This document shows positions 20,176 through 28,979 of a stretch of DNA of 64,000 nt, in pieces. The position numbers were made by a program, and so were the translations under genes. Where the stretch lies: the NCBI GenBank assembly GCA_037127315.1, contig JBBBDQ010000346.1, positions 4,901,001 to 4,965,000 of the forward strand. The letters run 5' to 3'. This DNA is from Ascarosepion bandense. Lineage: Eukaryota > Mollusca > Cephalopoda > Sepiida > Sepiidae. The notes under the pieces are model-generated. The model did not search any database and was not told where the DNA came from. It saw only the letters and a list, made by a program, of their open reading frames with translations. Within the stretch, counting starts at the first letter, position 1; each line of letters opens with the position of its first letter.

Positions 20176-21855
20176 GACGAACGACTGGATAAAGATGATA
20201 GTTTGGTACAAGGCCACAAATAAGTAACACTCAGTGAAAATACAACTCAAAATTCAGTAGTAAATATCAATTAGTCAGGTTGATTAAGTACCGCATATGA
20301 GCATCCCAAAATATTAAACTTTTTGTCATAAAAATGGGAAAACCCACTAAGAACTGAATTCACGTGAATTTAGTGTCTCGTAGCGTATACTGATAGTAGC
20401 CGAATGTTTAATCTTTTGTTCCTTTACCCTTTTTATTAGATTGGCGACAAGGTGAGAAAGAAGGTGAAACAAATAAAGAAATTGTACTTATCGCAGACAG
20501 TTGGAGTGTCCTGTTGCTGTTGTTGTTGTTGTTGTTGATGTCTTTTTGGCAGTTTGGAATGAAAATGAAGAAAGGAAAATTGGAAAAAATGTAGAATGAA
20601 TGTATGTCGGCGAGACATAATCGAGGCTTGAAGTTTCTTCCTTACATTGGAACGGGATGCTATCAGATACCGCTCCCATTCTGACTCATTTTGACCGGTC
20701 AAGGAACGGGGTTAAGTAGTGACCGGCAACCAGCAGGCATTTTCATTTTTTTGGTGTGAAAAAAAGATTGACTGGCGTCATAGATTAATTTGCTATTTCC
20801 TATTCAATCAGCATCCAGAATTATACTTTTCACACTGACTTGAGCAATTTCCCTTGGTCTGGTTTTTTACAAAATGTTTTTAGTCGTTTGAATCCGATTT
20901 TGCGGGTGGGCAATTTTGCTTTGTGCGTTTTATTTAGCTGTTCGAAGATATTGAATTTGTATCCTATACCCTATGTAGAAACCTGCCCCAAATATTTATT
21001 ACGTTTTTACAGAGGTAATTATTATGGAAATACCACTGAGTGTAGAACTCGTGACTTTGTAGTAACAGTGCTTTAGACTAGTTTGCTAAATATAACCCTA
21101 AACTGAAGCTAGCGAAAACATTCAATAAAAGTTTCACAAGGATAAAATTAGTGAGCGCCCGGTGAATGTGAACAAGATCAGTTTGATAACCATTACTCTA
21201 CGCTGATAGGTGCGAAAATACTTATTAATTTTGTCACAAGGTCCTAAGTATATATCACCCAGTGAGGATGGAACTCACTACTCGGTGATCTGAATTAGAA
21301 CATTAATCGCTTCCACAGTCAGAGACATGCAAAATGCTTTACTAAGGATTTGTTTGACACAACCCAAACGGTATGAGTTCCTTAGAAAGTCCCGACCTAA
21401 CCAAGAAGTAATGGTCAAGAAAGTTATGTTGCTAAACACTAACACACGTCGAGATGACCGAGATTAAATGACATTTGAATGAGATACTAGAAAAATCTTA
21501 TCCTGAATCAAAATATATTTATGAAAGTACGTCTTGCATAAAGTCGCAAGTGAAATGACCGTAACAAATCTTCTAACGGTTGTTTACCAAAACTGTTCTC
21601 GCCAATAATAATTATGTCTAGTATTCGAAAAAAAAAAAAAGAAACAAAAAAACTTGGGCTCTTAAAATAGGAAAAATATAGTTCTCTCCCGTGACAAATT
21701 TTTCCACTTGGTTCATCTGCCATATTCACTCGACCTTTGACCAACCAATTATAATTTTCGCGATTGCTGCAAATACTTTGGAGAGGAGAATATCTCTTAA
21801 GAAAACCATATTCAAATGTTCCTTGTATATGTGTGTTCCATCCAATTTATCTATC
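20176..21855. other. No gene seen; decayed repeat traces
   Basis: It contains a (GTT)n run at 20,515-20,535. Fragments such as GGTACAAGGCCACAAATAAG (20,200) and CACTCAGTGAAAATACAACT (20,230), and ACAAGGTCCTAAGTATATAT at 21,236, recall the SINE at 53,040. The open frames are short and without recognisable motifs. Confidence 0.4.
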
Positions 21856-21859
21856 TATG

Positions 21860-21861
<2 letters not shown>

Positions 21862-21905
<44 letters not shown>

Positions 21906-21934
21906 TATATTATATTATATTATATTATATATAT
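21862..21934. repeat. (TA)n and (TATAT)n microsatellite
   Basis: A TA run passes into a TATAT pentamer run, close to the 3' end of the LINE that follows. Confidence 0.9.
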
Positions 21935-22176
21935 TGAAAACAGAAATAGGAGTGGTTCCAACGAGAGAAATATGTATAGATGGAAAAGGTGCGAGAAGGC
22001 GTTGACTGTTTGTTTAAAGTGTGCGTTTATTATTATTATTATGTCATTTTTTATCATATTTCGATTTCTGCATTGGTCTCACTACCAACCAAGTCTGCGG
22101 GGAGACCTAAGGCAGGTAGTGGCGTGTTGTTATGACTCCATTTCATGTTTTTCTATCTTCCCTATCATCCCCAGCA

Positions 22177-24609
22177 TTACATAGATAACGTTTTCCTTAG
22201 TGTGTGGGCTGTACTTAATAAGACAATTTTTTGTATATCTCTTAAGCTGGGGTTTCCAGGGATTCTTTCAATGTGTTGTTTTGTTCCATTTTTTATCATT
22301 CCAAGTGCACCTACTATCACTGGCACAACTCTTGTTTTCAATTTCCACATTTTTTCTATTTCAATTTCCAGGTCTTTATATTTTGACAGTTTTTCAAATT
22401 CCTTGGTTGCTATGTTACAATCCGCTGGACAAGCCATATCAATTAATAGACAAGTTTTCTCCTTCTGGTTTTTAACAATAATGTCTGGCCTGTTTGCTTC
22501 AATTTTTCTGTCTGTGTAGATGGTGTAATCCCATAGAATGGTTACATCTTCTATTTCTGTAACCGGTGCTGGATGATGTTCATACCAGTGTTTGTTTACA
22601 GCTTTTCCATAATGTTTGCACATTGCCCAATGTAAATATTGCCCAACTCTATCGTGGCGATTTTTATATTCGTTTGGGGCAAGCACAGAACAGCCTGAGA
22701 TTAGGTGGTCTATTGTTTCTTGGTGTTTATCACAAAACCTGCATTTTGGATCCATATTATTATGCATAATATTTGCCTGAAAGTTTCTCGTGAAAAGACT
22801 TTGGTCTTGTGCTGCAAGTATAAATCCTTCAGTTTCAGACTTTAATCCAGATGCACGTAACAATCGATGAGTATTAACTTTGTCAACATTGGATTTATTG
22901 GCACGTACTGGATATTGGCCATGCAGAGGTTTGTCTTGCCAGCGCTGTTTCATCTTTTCAAGAGCTTTATCTTTGGCTTTCATTTTCATATTTTTTGCCG
23001 CAATAGTTGGTTCTTGGCTACTGTTTTGCTTTTCTACAGAATCTACTAACTGTAATTCTTGTTTGTATTTACTGCCTTCTTTTATTATTGAATATTTTTT
23101 CTTTCTTTCTTCATGTTGCCTTACTAATTGTATCATCCAATCCTTTGTTGTTTCTATGTATGTTAGTAAGCCAATAGTTGTTGTCTTGTATGACAATTCC
23201 AGCTGAAGAAGACCCCTTCCACCTTCTTTACGGGGTATGTATAGACGGTCTACATCAGCCTTTGGGTGATGCATCCTATGCTTAGAAAGAAGCTTTCTTG
23301 TTCTGGCATCCATTCGCCTGATGTCGTTTAGAGTCCAGTTTAAGATGTTGAAGCTATATTGGACAACTGGGATTGCAAGGCTATTAATGGCCATAACTCT
23401 ATTCTGTGAATTTAATTCAGTTTTTAATATCATTCGTAGCCTTCTATAGTACTCTTTACGCACTATTTCTTTCATTTTTTTATGGTGAATGTTTTCGCTC
23501 TCATTTACACCTAGGTATTTATAAGCTTCTTCTGGTTTCAATTCTTTTATTGTTACAGCAGGGTCTAGGCTAATTGAGGATGTTTCTTGTATTGATCCAC
23601 GTAAAACTGTAGCTTTAGCACATTTATTCAAATTAAATTTCATTCCAATGTCTTCGCTGAAGCATTTTACAGTTTGCAGAAGACCTTCCAGCTCATTATC
23701 ATTCTTAGCATATAACTTTAAGTCATCCATGTAAAATAGATGGCTTATTTTCTTTTGGCCTATTTTATAACCACATTCTGTCTTATTAAGTTGACTGGTT
23801 AGTGCTATTAATGATATGCAGAATAGTAAGGGAGATAAAGAATCACCTTGAAATATACCTCTTTTGATGTTTATTTCATCAGACTTATAGGTTCCATTTA
23901 TATGATTGAGGTAAAGGGTTGTTTTCCATATAGACATGCACTGTTTGATGAAATTGATGATGACGGGTGATATCTTGTATATATTTAAAGTCTTTAAAAT
24001 CCAGGAATGTGGCACACTATCGAATGCCTTTCGGTAGTCTATCCAGGCAGTACTAAGATTTTTCTTTGTCTTGTAGCAGTTTTCCAGGATCATTTTGTTA
24101 ATTAACAATTGGTCTTTACAGCCATAACAGCCACGTTTGCACCCTTTTTGTTCAAGCGGTATCATGTCATTTCTTTCTAAGAATAAATATGTTTGTTTTG
24201 TTAAAATAGATGTTAGTAGTTTATATGTTGTCGGAAGACATGTAATTGGTCTGTAGTTTTTCGGGTTGTTTGTGTCACCATTCTTGGGTAGAAGAAATGT
24301 AATTCCTTTTGTCATCCATGCAGGAATTTTAGTGGGATCGTCAACCATTTCTTGGAGTTCTTTGGCTATTTTTTTATGTGCTGCATTTAAATAATATAGC
24401 CAAAAGTTAGGAATTTTATCTATACCTGGAGTTTTCCAATTGTGTGCTTTTTTTAGTGCAAATTTAACACCATCTTCTGTAATTCCAGACCATGTCTGTT
24501 CGGGTTTATTCTTCATTCGTTCTATCTCCTGCGTAATCCAATGTACTTCCTTGCTAGGTTCTTTAGGGCAAGCCCATATCTTTTCCCAGAACTGTGTGAC
24601 TTCTTCCAT
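22177..24609 (-). CDS. Reverse transcriptase with restriction-like endonuclease, 810 residues
   Basis: The frame is uninterrupted for 810 residues. The RT domain spans about 50-370: PGIDKIPNFW near 61, FLLPKN at 105, NYRPITCLP at 118, motif A WIDYRKAFD at 189-197 (D191), motif B GIFQGDSLSPLLF from 251, and the active site YMDD at 293-296. A CCHC knuckle follows (C623, C626, H635, C640). The restriction-like endonuclease has RPD at 707-709, LLIDMACP with D724, and EKLSKYKD from 739. These enzymes nick a target and prime reverse transcription on it. All key residues are present, so the gene may have been active recently, but its start methionine lies inside a region normally joined to the upstream frame. 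CR1/Jockey affiliation is excluded by the nuclease type. Confidence 0.85.
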   Translation of the reverse strand: MEEVTQFWEKIWACPKEPSKEVHWITQEIERMKNKPEQTWSGITEDGVKFALKKAHNWKTPGIDKIPNFWLYYLNAAHKKIAKELQEMVDDPTKIPAWMTKGITFLLPKNGDTNNPKNYRPITCLPTTYKLLTSILTKQTYLFLERNDMIPLEQKGCKRGCYGCKDQLLINKMILENCYKTKKNLSTAWIDYRKAFDSVPHSWILKTLNIYKISPVIINFIKQCMSIWKTTLYLNHINGTYKSDEINIKRGIFQGDSLSPLLFCISLIALTSQLNKTECGYKIGQKKISHLFYMDDLKLYAKNDNELEGLLQTVKCFSEDIGMKFNLNKCAKATVLRGSIQETSSISLDPAVTIKELKPEEAYKYLGVNESENIHHKKMKEIVRKEYYRRLRMILKTELNSQNRVMAINSLAIPVVQYSFNILNWTLNDIRRMDARTRKLLSKHRMHHPKADVDRLYIPRKEGGRGLLQLELSYKTTTIGLLTYIETTKDWMIQLVRQHEERKKKYSIIKEGSKYKQELQLVDSVEKQNSSQEPTIAAKNMKMKAKDKALEKMKQRWQDKPLHGQYPVRANKSNVDKVNTHRLLRASGLKSETEGFILAAQDQSLFTRNFQANIMHNNMDPKCRFCDKHQETIDHLISGCSVLAPNEYKNRHDRVGQYLHWAMCKHYGKAVNKHWYEHHPAPVTEIEDVTILWDYTIYTDRKIEANRPDIIVKNQKEKTCLLIDMACPADCNIATKEFEKLSKYKDLEIEIEKMWKLKTRVVPVIVGALGMIKNGTKQHIERIPGNPSLRDIQKIVLLSTAHTLRKTLSM

Positions 24610-25105
24610 TTTTACCTATTTCCCTGTAAAATCTCTTTGTATCAGTCTGAAAGATCTTGTTTTGTCTGTAAAATTTTGCTCTTTTTTCATAGCGTCTTAT
24701 TCTTTGAGCCTTCAGTTGGATTTTTTGCTTTATTTTTTCTTTATTTGATAAGACGTCATTTTCATTCCTGATGTTATATTTTTTTTCGGCTCTTCTTCTT
24801 TTCCTAGTTCTTACATTTATTCCTCTACTCAGTTCATCCAGTACTGACAGTTCACTTCTTAGTTGTTCGATTTCTTTTTCGATTTTTCTTTTCCAAGGTG
24901 GATCTTCACGTCTGCGTGACTGCCTTGTTTTTATTTTGATGTTTAATTTTTTTGTTACTGCTGTTGCTGATGCATATATTACTTCGTTAAGATTTGTATT
25001 CGGGTCTTCATCCAGTATTGATTTCAGTGCTGCATTGTACAATTTAATAGTTCGGAGGTTTTGTTTTGTTGGTTGGAATTTTGGGAGCTGTTCACGTTCC
25101 TCCAT
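24563..25105 (-). CDS. N-terminal part of the same LINE protein, 180 residues
   Basis: This frame precedes the reverse transcriptase and overlaps it by 47 bases in a different phase. It is strongly basic and probably coiled-coil: REQLPKFQPTKQNLRTIKLY, then PPWKRKIEKEIEQLRSELSV and RRYEKRAKFYRQNKIFQTDT, ending FYREIGKNG. R4/NeSL-type proteins commonly have such a basic linker with an FYREIG-like motif just before the RT. The phase change lies by the run GGTAAAAATGG at about 24,610. A small deletion or base loss is the simplest explanation, because the linker also seems short; +1 frameshifting cannot be excluded from sequence alone. Confidence 0.7.
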   Translation of the reverse strand: MEEREQLPKFQPTKQNLRTIKLYNAALKSILDEDPNTNLNEVIYASATAVTKKLNIKIKTRQSRRREDPPWKRKIEKEIEQLRSELSVLDELSRGINVRTRKRRRAEKKYNIRNENDVLSNKEKIKQKIQLKAQRIRRYEKRAKFYRQNKIFQTDTKRFYREIGKNGRSHTVLGKDMGLP

Positions 25106-25138
25106 TGTAATACTTTGTATTTGACTTAGCTGGTTTTT

Positions 25139-25223
25139 TATTTTTATTATTATTATTATTATTTTTATTATTATTATTTTTATTATTAATTTTTATTATT
25201 ATTATTAATTTTTATTATTATTA

Positions 25224-25262
<39 letters not shown>
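25139..25262. repeat. (TTA)n microsatellite
   Basis: ATT repeats with occasional extra T. It lies at the 5' end of the RLE-type LINE. A similar short (TTA)n marks the LINE's 3' end, so the element may have inserted into, or been templated on, such a tract. Confidence 0.9.
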
Positions 25263-25264
<2 letters not shown>

Positions 25265-25440
25265 CTTGCTTTTTTAATAATCTTGGAATTATTCCGAACT
25301 TTTGTTCTCATCTTGGTTGATATAGGTGTTATAATAGACAACGTTTTGACCAAGCACCCTCTGGTCATCATCAGATGAGAAGATGAGGACAAAAGTTCAA
25401 AATAATTCAAAGCATATTAAAAATTACTTATCTCAGAAAC
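25263..25440 (-). repeat. Possible hammerhead-like motif
   Basis: Minus strand near 25,376-25,330 reads CTGATGATGACCAGAGGG, then TGCTTGGTCAAAACGTTGTC. GACCA pairs with TGGTC as a stem II between CTGATGA and AAAAC, and the segment ends in a GTC triplet. The expected GAAAC is AAAAC, so it would be damaged. A small direct echo of the flanks (AAGATGAGGACAAAAGTTC and its inverse near 25,300) frames it. Confidence 0.35.
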
Positions 25441-26201
25441 AAATACAAAATACTTGCTTTTTGTACTATACATTAACCCTCTAGGGCCATTCGTATCATA
25501 TTGGATACAGTATTTCCCTATAAGGAAACATTTGGTATTTCCCTATAAGGAAACATTTGGTATTCATTGACTGAGCAGTCAGTACTGCTTTCATTTGAAA
25601 TTTATAAAATATTTCTCTTAAAAAATTTTTCAGGAAAATATTTCTTTCAAGGCTTGTTTTCATACTGTATCAAATATGATACGAATGGCCCTATATGGTT
25701 AAGGCTCCATTATGGGATTTGTGTGGCTGTGCGTGTTTCGAGTCTAGCGTTGACTCGCTTCAAGCGAATAAATTTGTGATTTTACATATTGAAATCTGTT
25801 TGTCTTTCTGACGGCCGAAAATACTGTGCATATATAGAGAAGTGGGAGTTAAACAGGTCTGAAAGTTCATATGCGTGCGTGTCTGTTGGATGATTTTTTT
25901 TTTTTTTTCACACTGGCTCGTTAAATCTCTTTGTTTTGGGAATCATTCACCTTTTATTGGCCAGATAATTTTTTTAACACTGACTTGCAAAATTTAATGT
26001 TTTTTTTTCTTCAAAATTGTATTCAGCGATTTTTATTCAATTGTACGGGTCATCAAATACTGTTTGTTGTTTTTCGAATATAGATTTACTATTTTTCGCA
26101 ATGGCTCATGATTTTTTTTATAAACACTTAATGAATTATACAAAAAGCAAATAATAATAATAATAAATCTGTAATTTAGGCAAAACGTTTCCGGGTTCTC
26201 G

Positions 26202-26247
<46 letters not shown>

Positions 26248-26275
26248 AGTGCATTGAGGCAGCAGATAATTTTCT
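25441..26275. other. No gene seen
   Basis: It contains a direct repeat of TTTCCCTATAAGGAAACATTTGG at about 25,512 and 25,539 (itself partly palindromic) and a pair of ATTCGTATCATATTGGATAC-like sequences. A (TA)n tract lies at 26,205-26,245. Confidence 0.5.
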
Positions 26276-26276
26276 A

Positions 26277-26706
26277 AACCTATATTGTTAAATATAACAG
26301 ACAATAAATGTTTATTACGTTTAATCATGAGCCGTTCTGAACGTCATATTTTGGCTTTGATTTCAGGGGAAAATAAAGACATAAATTGTCCAACATTTAG
26401 GTATCTTTTTATTATGCTGGTTCTAAGCTTTCCTGTTATCATTGCATAGCAATGTTTTATCTCAACACAGGATAAAGTCATCTTTGATGGTGGATGTCTT
26501 TATGTTAACGTCCCTGTAACTTCTCTGAAGATGGCACACGTGACCTGAAAGCTTAGAGCCAACATAATTAAAAAATATTCAAATGTTGAACTGTTTTTGT
26601 TATTATTTTCATCCGAGATTAAAGCTAAATTACGATGTTTAAAACGGCTCATGATTAAACATAATAGACTTTCATTGTCTGTTATATTTAACAATATATA
26701 TATATA
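26277..26706. mobile_element. Fold-back element with ~155 bp inverted arms
   Basis: The left arm, from ATATTGTTAAATATAACAGAC at 26,280 to GGTTCTAAGCTTTCCTG at about 26,435, is repeated inverted from CAGGTCACGTG... at about 26,545 to TATATTTAACAATATA at 26,697. The arms differ by roughly 20% and the spacer is about 100 bp. Both arms hold CTTTC/GAAAG next to CTGA-like motifs of the sort seen in Penelope-related repeats. It has no coding sequence. Confidence 0.7.
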
Positions 26707-26796
26707 GTTCGATCTGTTCCTATCTATCAATCTAGCTAGCTAGCCATTTTTCGCTGTTCAGATCTACCTAGCTATCTATGTTCATATACATCTCTC

Positions 26797-26812
26797 TATT
26801 TCACTTTGTTCA

Positions 26813-26862
<50 letters not shown>

Positions 26863-26880
26863 AGGCTGTTAATAAATTTT

Positions 26881-26916
<36 letters not shown>

Positions 26917-27796
26917 TGTCTCCTCCCAGAAGTCCATATTCCATGTATTCTTCCTTCTAATTTTCCGTAGTTTTTTTGTTAATATTTATTTATTTATATC
27001 ATTTTTCTAATCTTGTTAAAAATGAAATTGCTTTTGTTTTATATGATTTTTCGATAAATGTTCGTTTTAGGTGCCGACGGCTTTCCCCGCTTCAAAGTTA
27101 TGCAAAATAGCATTATCTCTGAGCAAATCTATATGCTGAACTCAAATCAACAATTAGTTATTGAGGAAACTTACCTTTTTTTTTATCTAAATGTCCATAA
27201 AAAACGAACTATATCTTGCACTTTTTCCATCCCGTAACTCTCACGAAGTCATGTAATTAACTGCAGAATGACGTACTGCGTATGTGAACTAATTTTGGCA
27301 GATTTCTGGTCGATTTTTCTTCATTTACTGATACTTCCGGCGATGTACTTCCGGTAACGACAGTAATGCGCTATTGTATTTCTACGCTTATTACTTTCAT
27401 AACAGGAAGTACATCGTCGGAAGTTTCAGTAAAGAAAGAAAATCGACCAAAATTCAGCAGAAAATTGCTGCCTATGTAGAACGTCATTCTGCAGTTAATT
27501 ACATGATTTCGTGAGAGTTACGGGAGAGAAAAAGTGCGAGATATAGTTCGCTTTTTTAAGGACTTTAAAAGCAAAAAAGGTAAGATTCTTAGGTGCCGTC
27601 GGCACCTAAAATGAACATTTATCGAAAAATCATATAAAACAAAAGCAATTTCATTTTTAACAAGATTAGAAAAAGGATATAAATAAATAAATATTAACAA
27701 AAAACTACGGAAAATTAGAAGGAAGAATACATGGAATATGGACTTCTGGGAGGAGACAATGAAAGAAAGAAAGAAAGAAAGATTTATTAACAGCCT

Positions 27797-27852
<56 letters not shown>

Positions 27853-27911
27853 AAAAACTAAGTAGATAGACACGCACACATATTTATATAGGTAGATAAG
27901 AACAAACAAAC

Positions 27912-27954
<43 letters not shown>

Positions 27955-28013
27955 ACAAACTAAGTAGATAGACACACATACACATATATTTATATAGGTA
28001 GATAAGAACACAC

Positions 28014-28062
<49 letters not shown>

Positions 28063-28073
28063 TGAACAAAGTG
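26797..28073. mobile_element. ~1.3 kb imperfect palindrome ending in (TATC)n
   Basis: Outer arms 26,797-27,076 and 27,598-28,073 are inverted copies: CACTTTGTTCATATCTATC, (TATC)n, TAAGGCTGTTAATAAA, (TTTC)n, AGAAGTCCATATTCCATGTA and on to the GAACATTTATC/GATAAATGTTC boundary. Inner arms 27,190-27,355 and 27,400-27,560 are also inverted (GAACTATATCTTGCACTTTT, ACTTCCGGCGATGTACTTCC and others). The centre is about 27,356-27,399. The right outer arm carries extra copies of a GATAGA-rich unit. Bases 27,597-27,613 form a perfect small palindrome, AGGTGCCGTCGGCACCT. No coding region is seen; it resembles a Foldback-type or MITE-like element. Confidence 0.8.
27797..28062. repeat. Composite (GATA)n array with 27-70 bp inserts
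   Basis: GATA runs are interrupted by two similar inserts containing AACTAAGTAGATAGACACRC and ATATTTATATAGGTAGATAA. It forms the outermost part of the right palindrome arm; the left arm has only a single (TATC)n run, so the right side expanded afterwards. Confidence 0.85.
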
Positions 28074-28975
28074 AATGCTATTTTTGATAAATTTGAAGGG
28101 GAAAAGCGTCGGGACTTACAACGAAAATTTACCGATTTTTTTTTTCTTTGTTTTTCCTTTCTTTTTTATTCTGCTGTTGTACTTGCTGGCCATTCATGTT
28201 TGTTTCTTGGGATTGACCTGCATTTATATTGGAATGTTAGTTAAACACCGTATTGTCAAAAATCTTTGTTAGTAGCCGATTCAACTACACAAATAAGTTA
28301 TACAGATCGAAAATTCTAAGAAATTAACTTAAGAAAAATTCTAAGAAATTAAGTTGGAGATGAAATCGATATTTTCTTTTATTTTTTAAAAATTATTTTA
28401 ATTCTTTGTTGAATCTGTAATGGGTACCTCAAATTTTACTAAGTTAAAACTTAGTAATTTTTTCACAATATAGGCTTTTCTGTCGTCCGGTTCATACTCC
28501 TCCCAAGAGCGTAGAGGCCCATTAATTGTTTACTGTTTAAGAACAAATTCCCGGTTCCTTTCTTCTCCTCGGGCATTATTTATTGTGTTATCACGTGTTT
28601 TTTTGTGATATGCATGTATGGTGAAACGGCCCTTCATACTGAGTGTGCCGGGTTGGCAGTTCCCTGGTAGCTGCTTCCCAGCTGGTAGTTAGGAGCTCAA
28701 ACTTTTGCGCAGAACCTAAAGAAACTGCTCTGTTCAACCGGCGAATAATATTGTTGTTCCATGTCGCGCATGAATGGCTGTCACTGCAAGCACCTATGCG
28801 TCAGTTCCCTTCCCGCACGTGTTACATTTGACGACCGACAGTACCCCCACCAAAAAACAAAAAATAAATAAAAAAATAAAAAAAATAAACAGCAACAGCT
28901 AAACTCCTCAACATAACATTACTTTCTCTAACTTTCGTGGTATTCGTACCGACCTTTTGCAATGAAAAAATAGTC
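28074..28975. other. No gene seen
   Basis: T-rich sequence; no motif or repeat could be defended. It contains TTAAACCGTATTGTC-like AT-rich sequence and an A-rich stretch at 28,850-28,890. Confidence 0.45.
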
Positions 28976-28979
28976 CCCG

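Larger units (their letters stand above)
22020..25138 (-). mobile_element. LINE with restriction-like endonuclease (R2/R4/NeSL-type), 5' truncated
   Basis: The minus strand carries one long coding sequence interrupted by a single frame change, then a ~140 bp 3' region ending in a TAATAATAATAA tail at 22,027-22,042. The 5' end abuts a (TAA)n tract at 25,139-25,262. A reverse transcriptase followed by a CCHC knuckle and a C-terminal PD-D nuclease, with no APE domain, is the architecture of the R2, R4/Dong, NeSL and HERO groups. Any N-terminal zinc-finger or protease segment is missing. Confidence 0.8.

Noticed and set aside
22145..23206. Plus-strand frames of 60-124 residues
   Set aside because: They are antisense to the 810-residue RLE LINE gene, which has all expected motifs.
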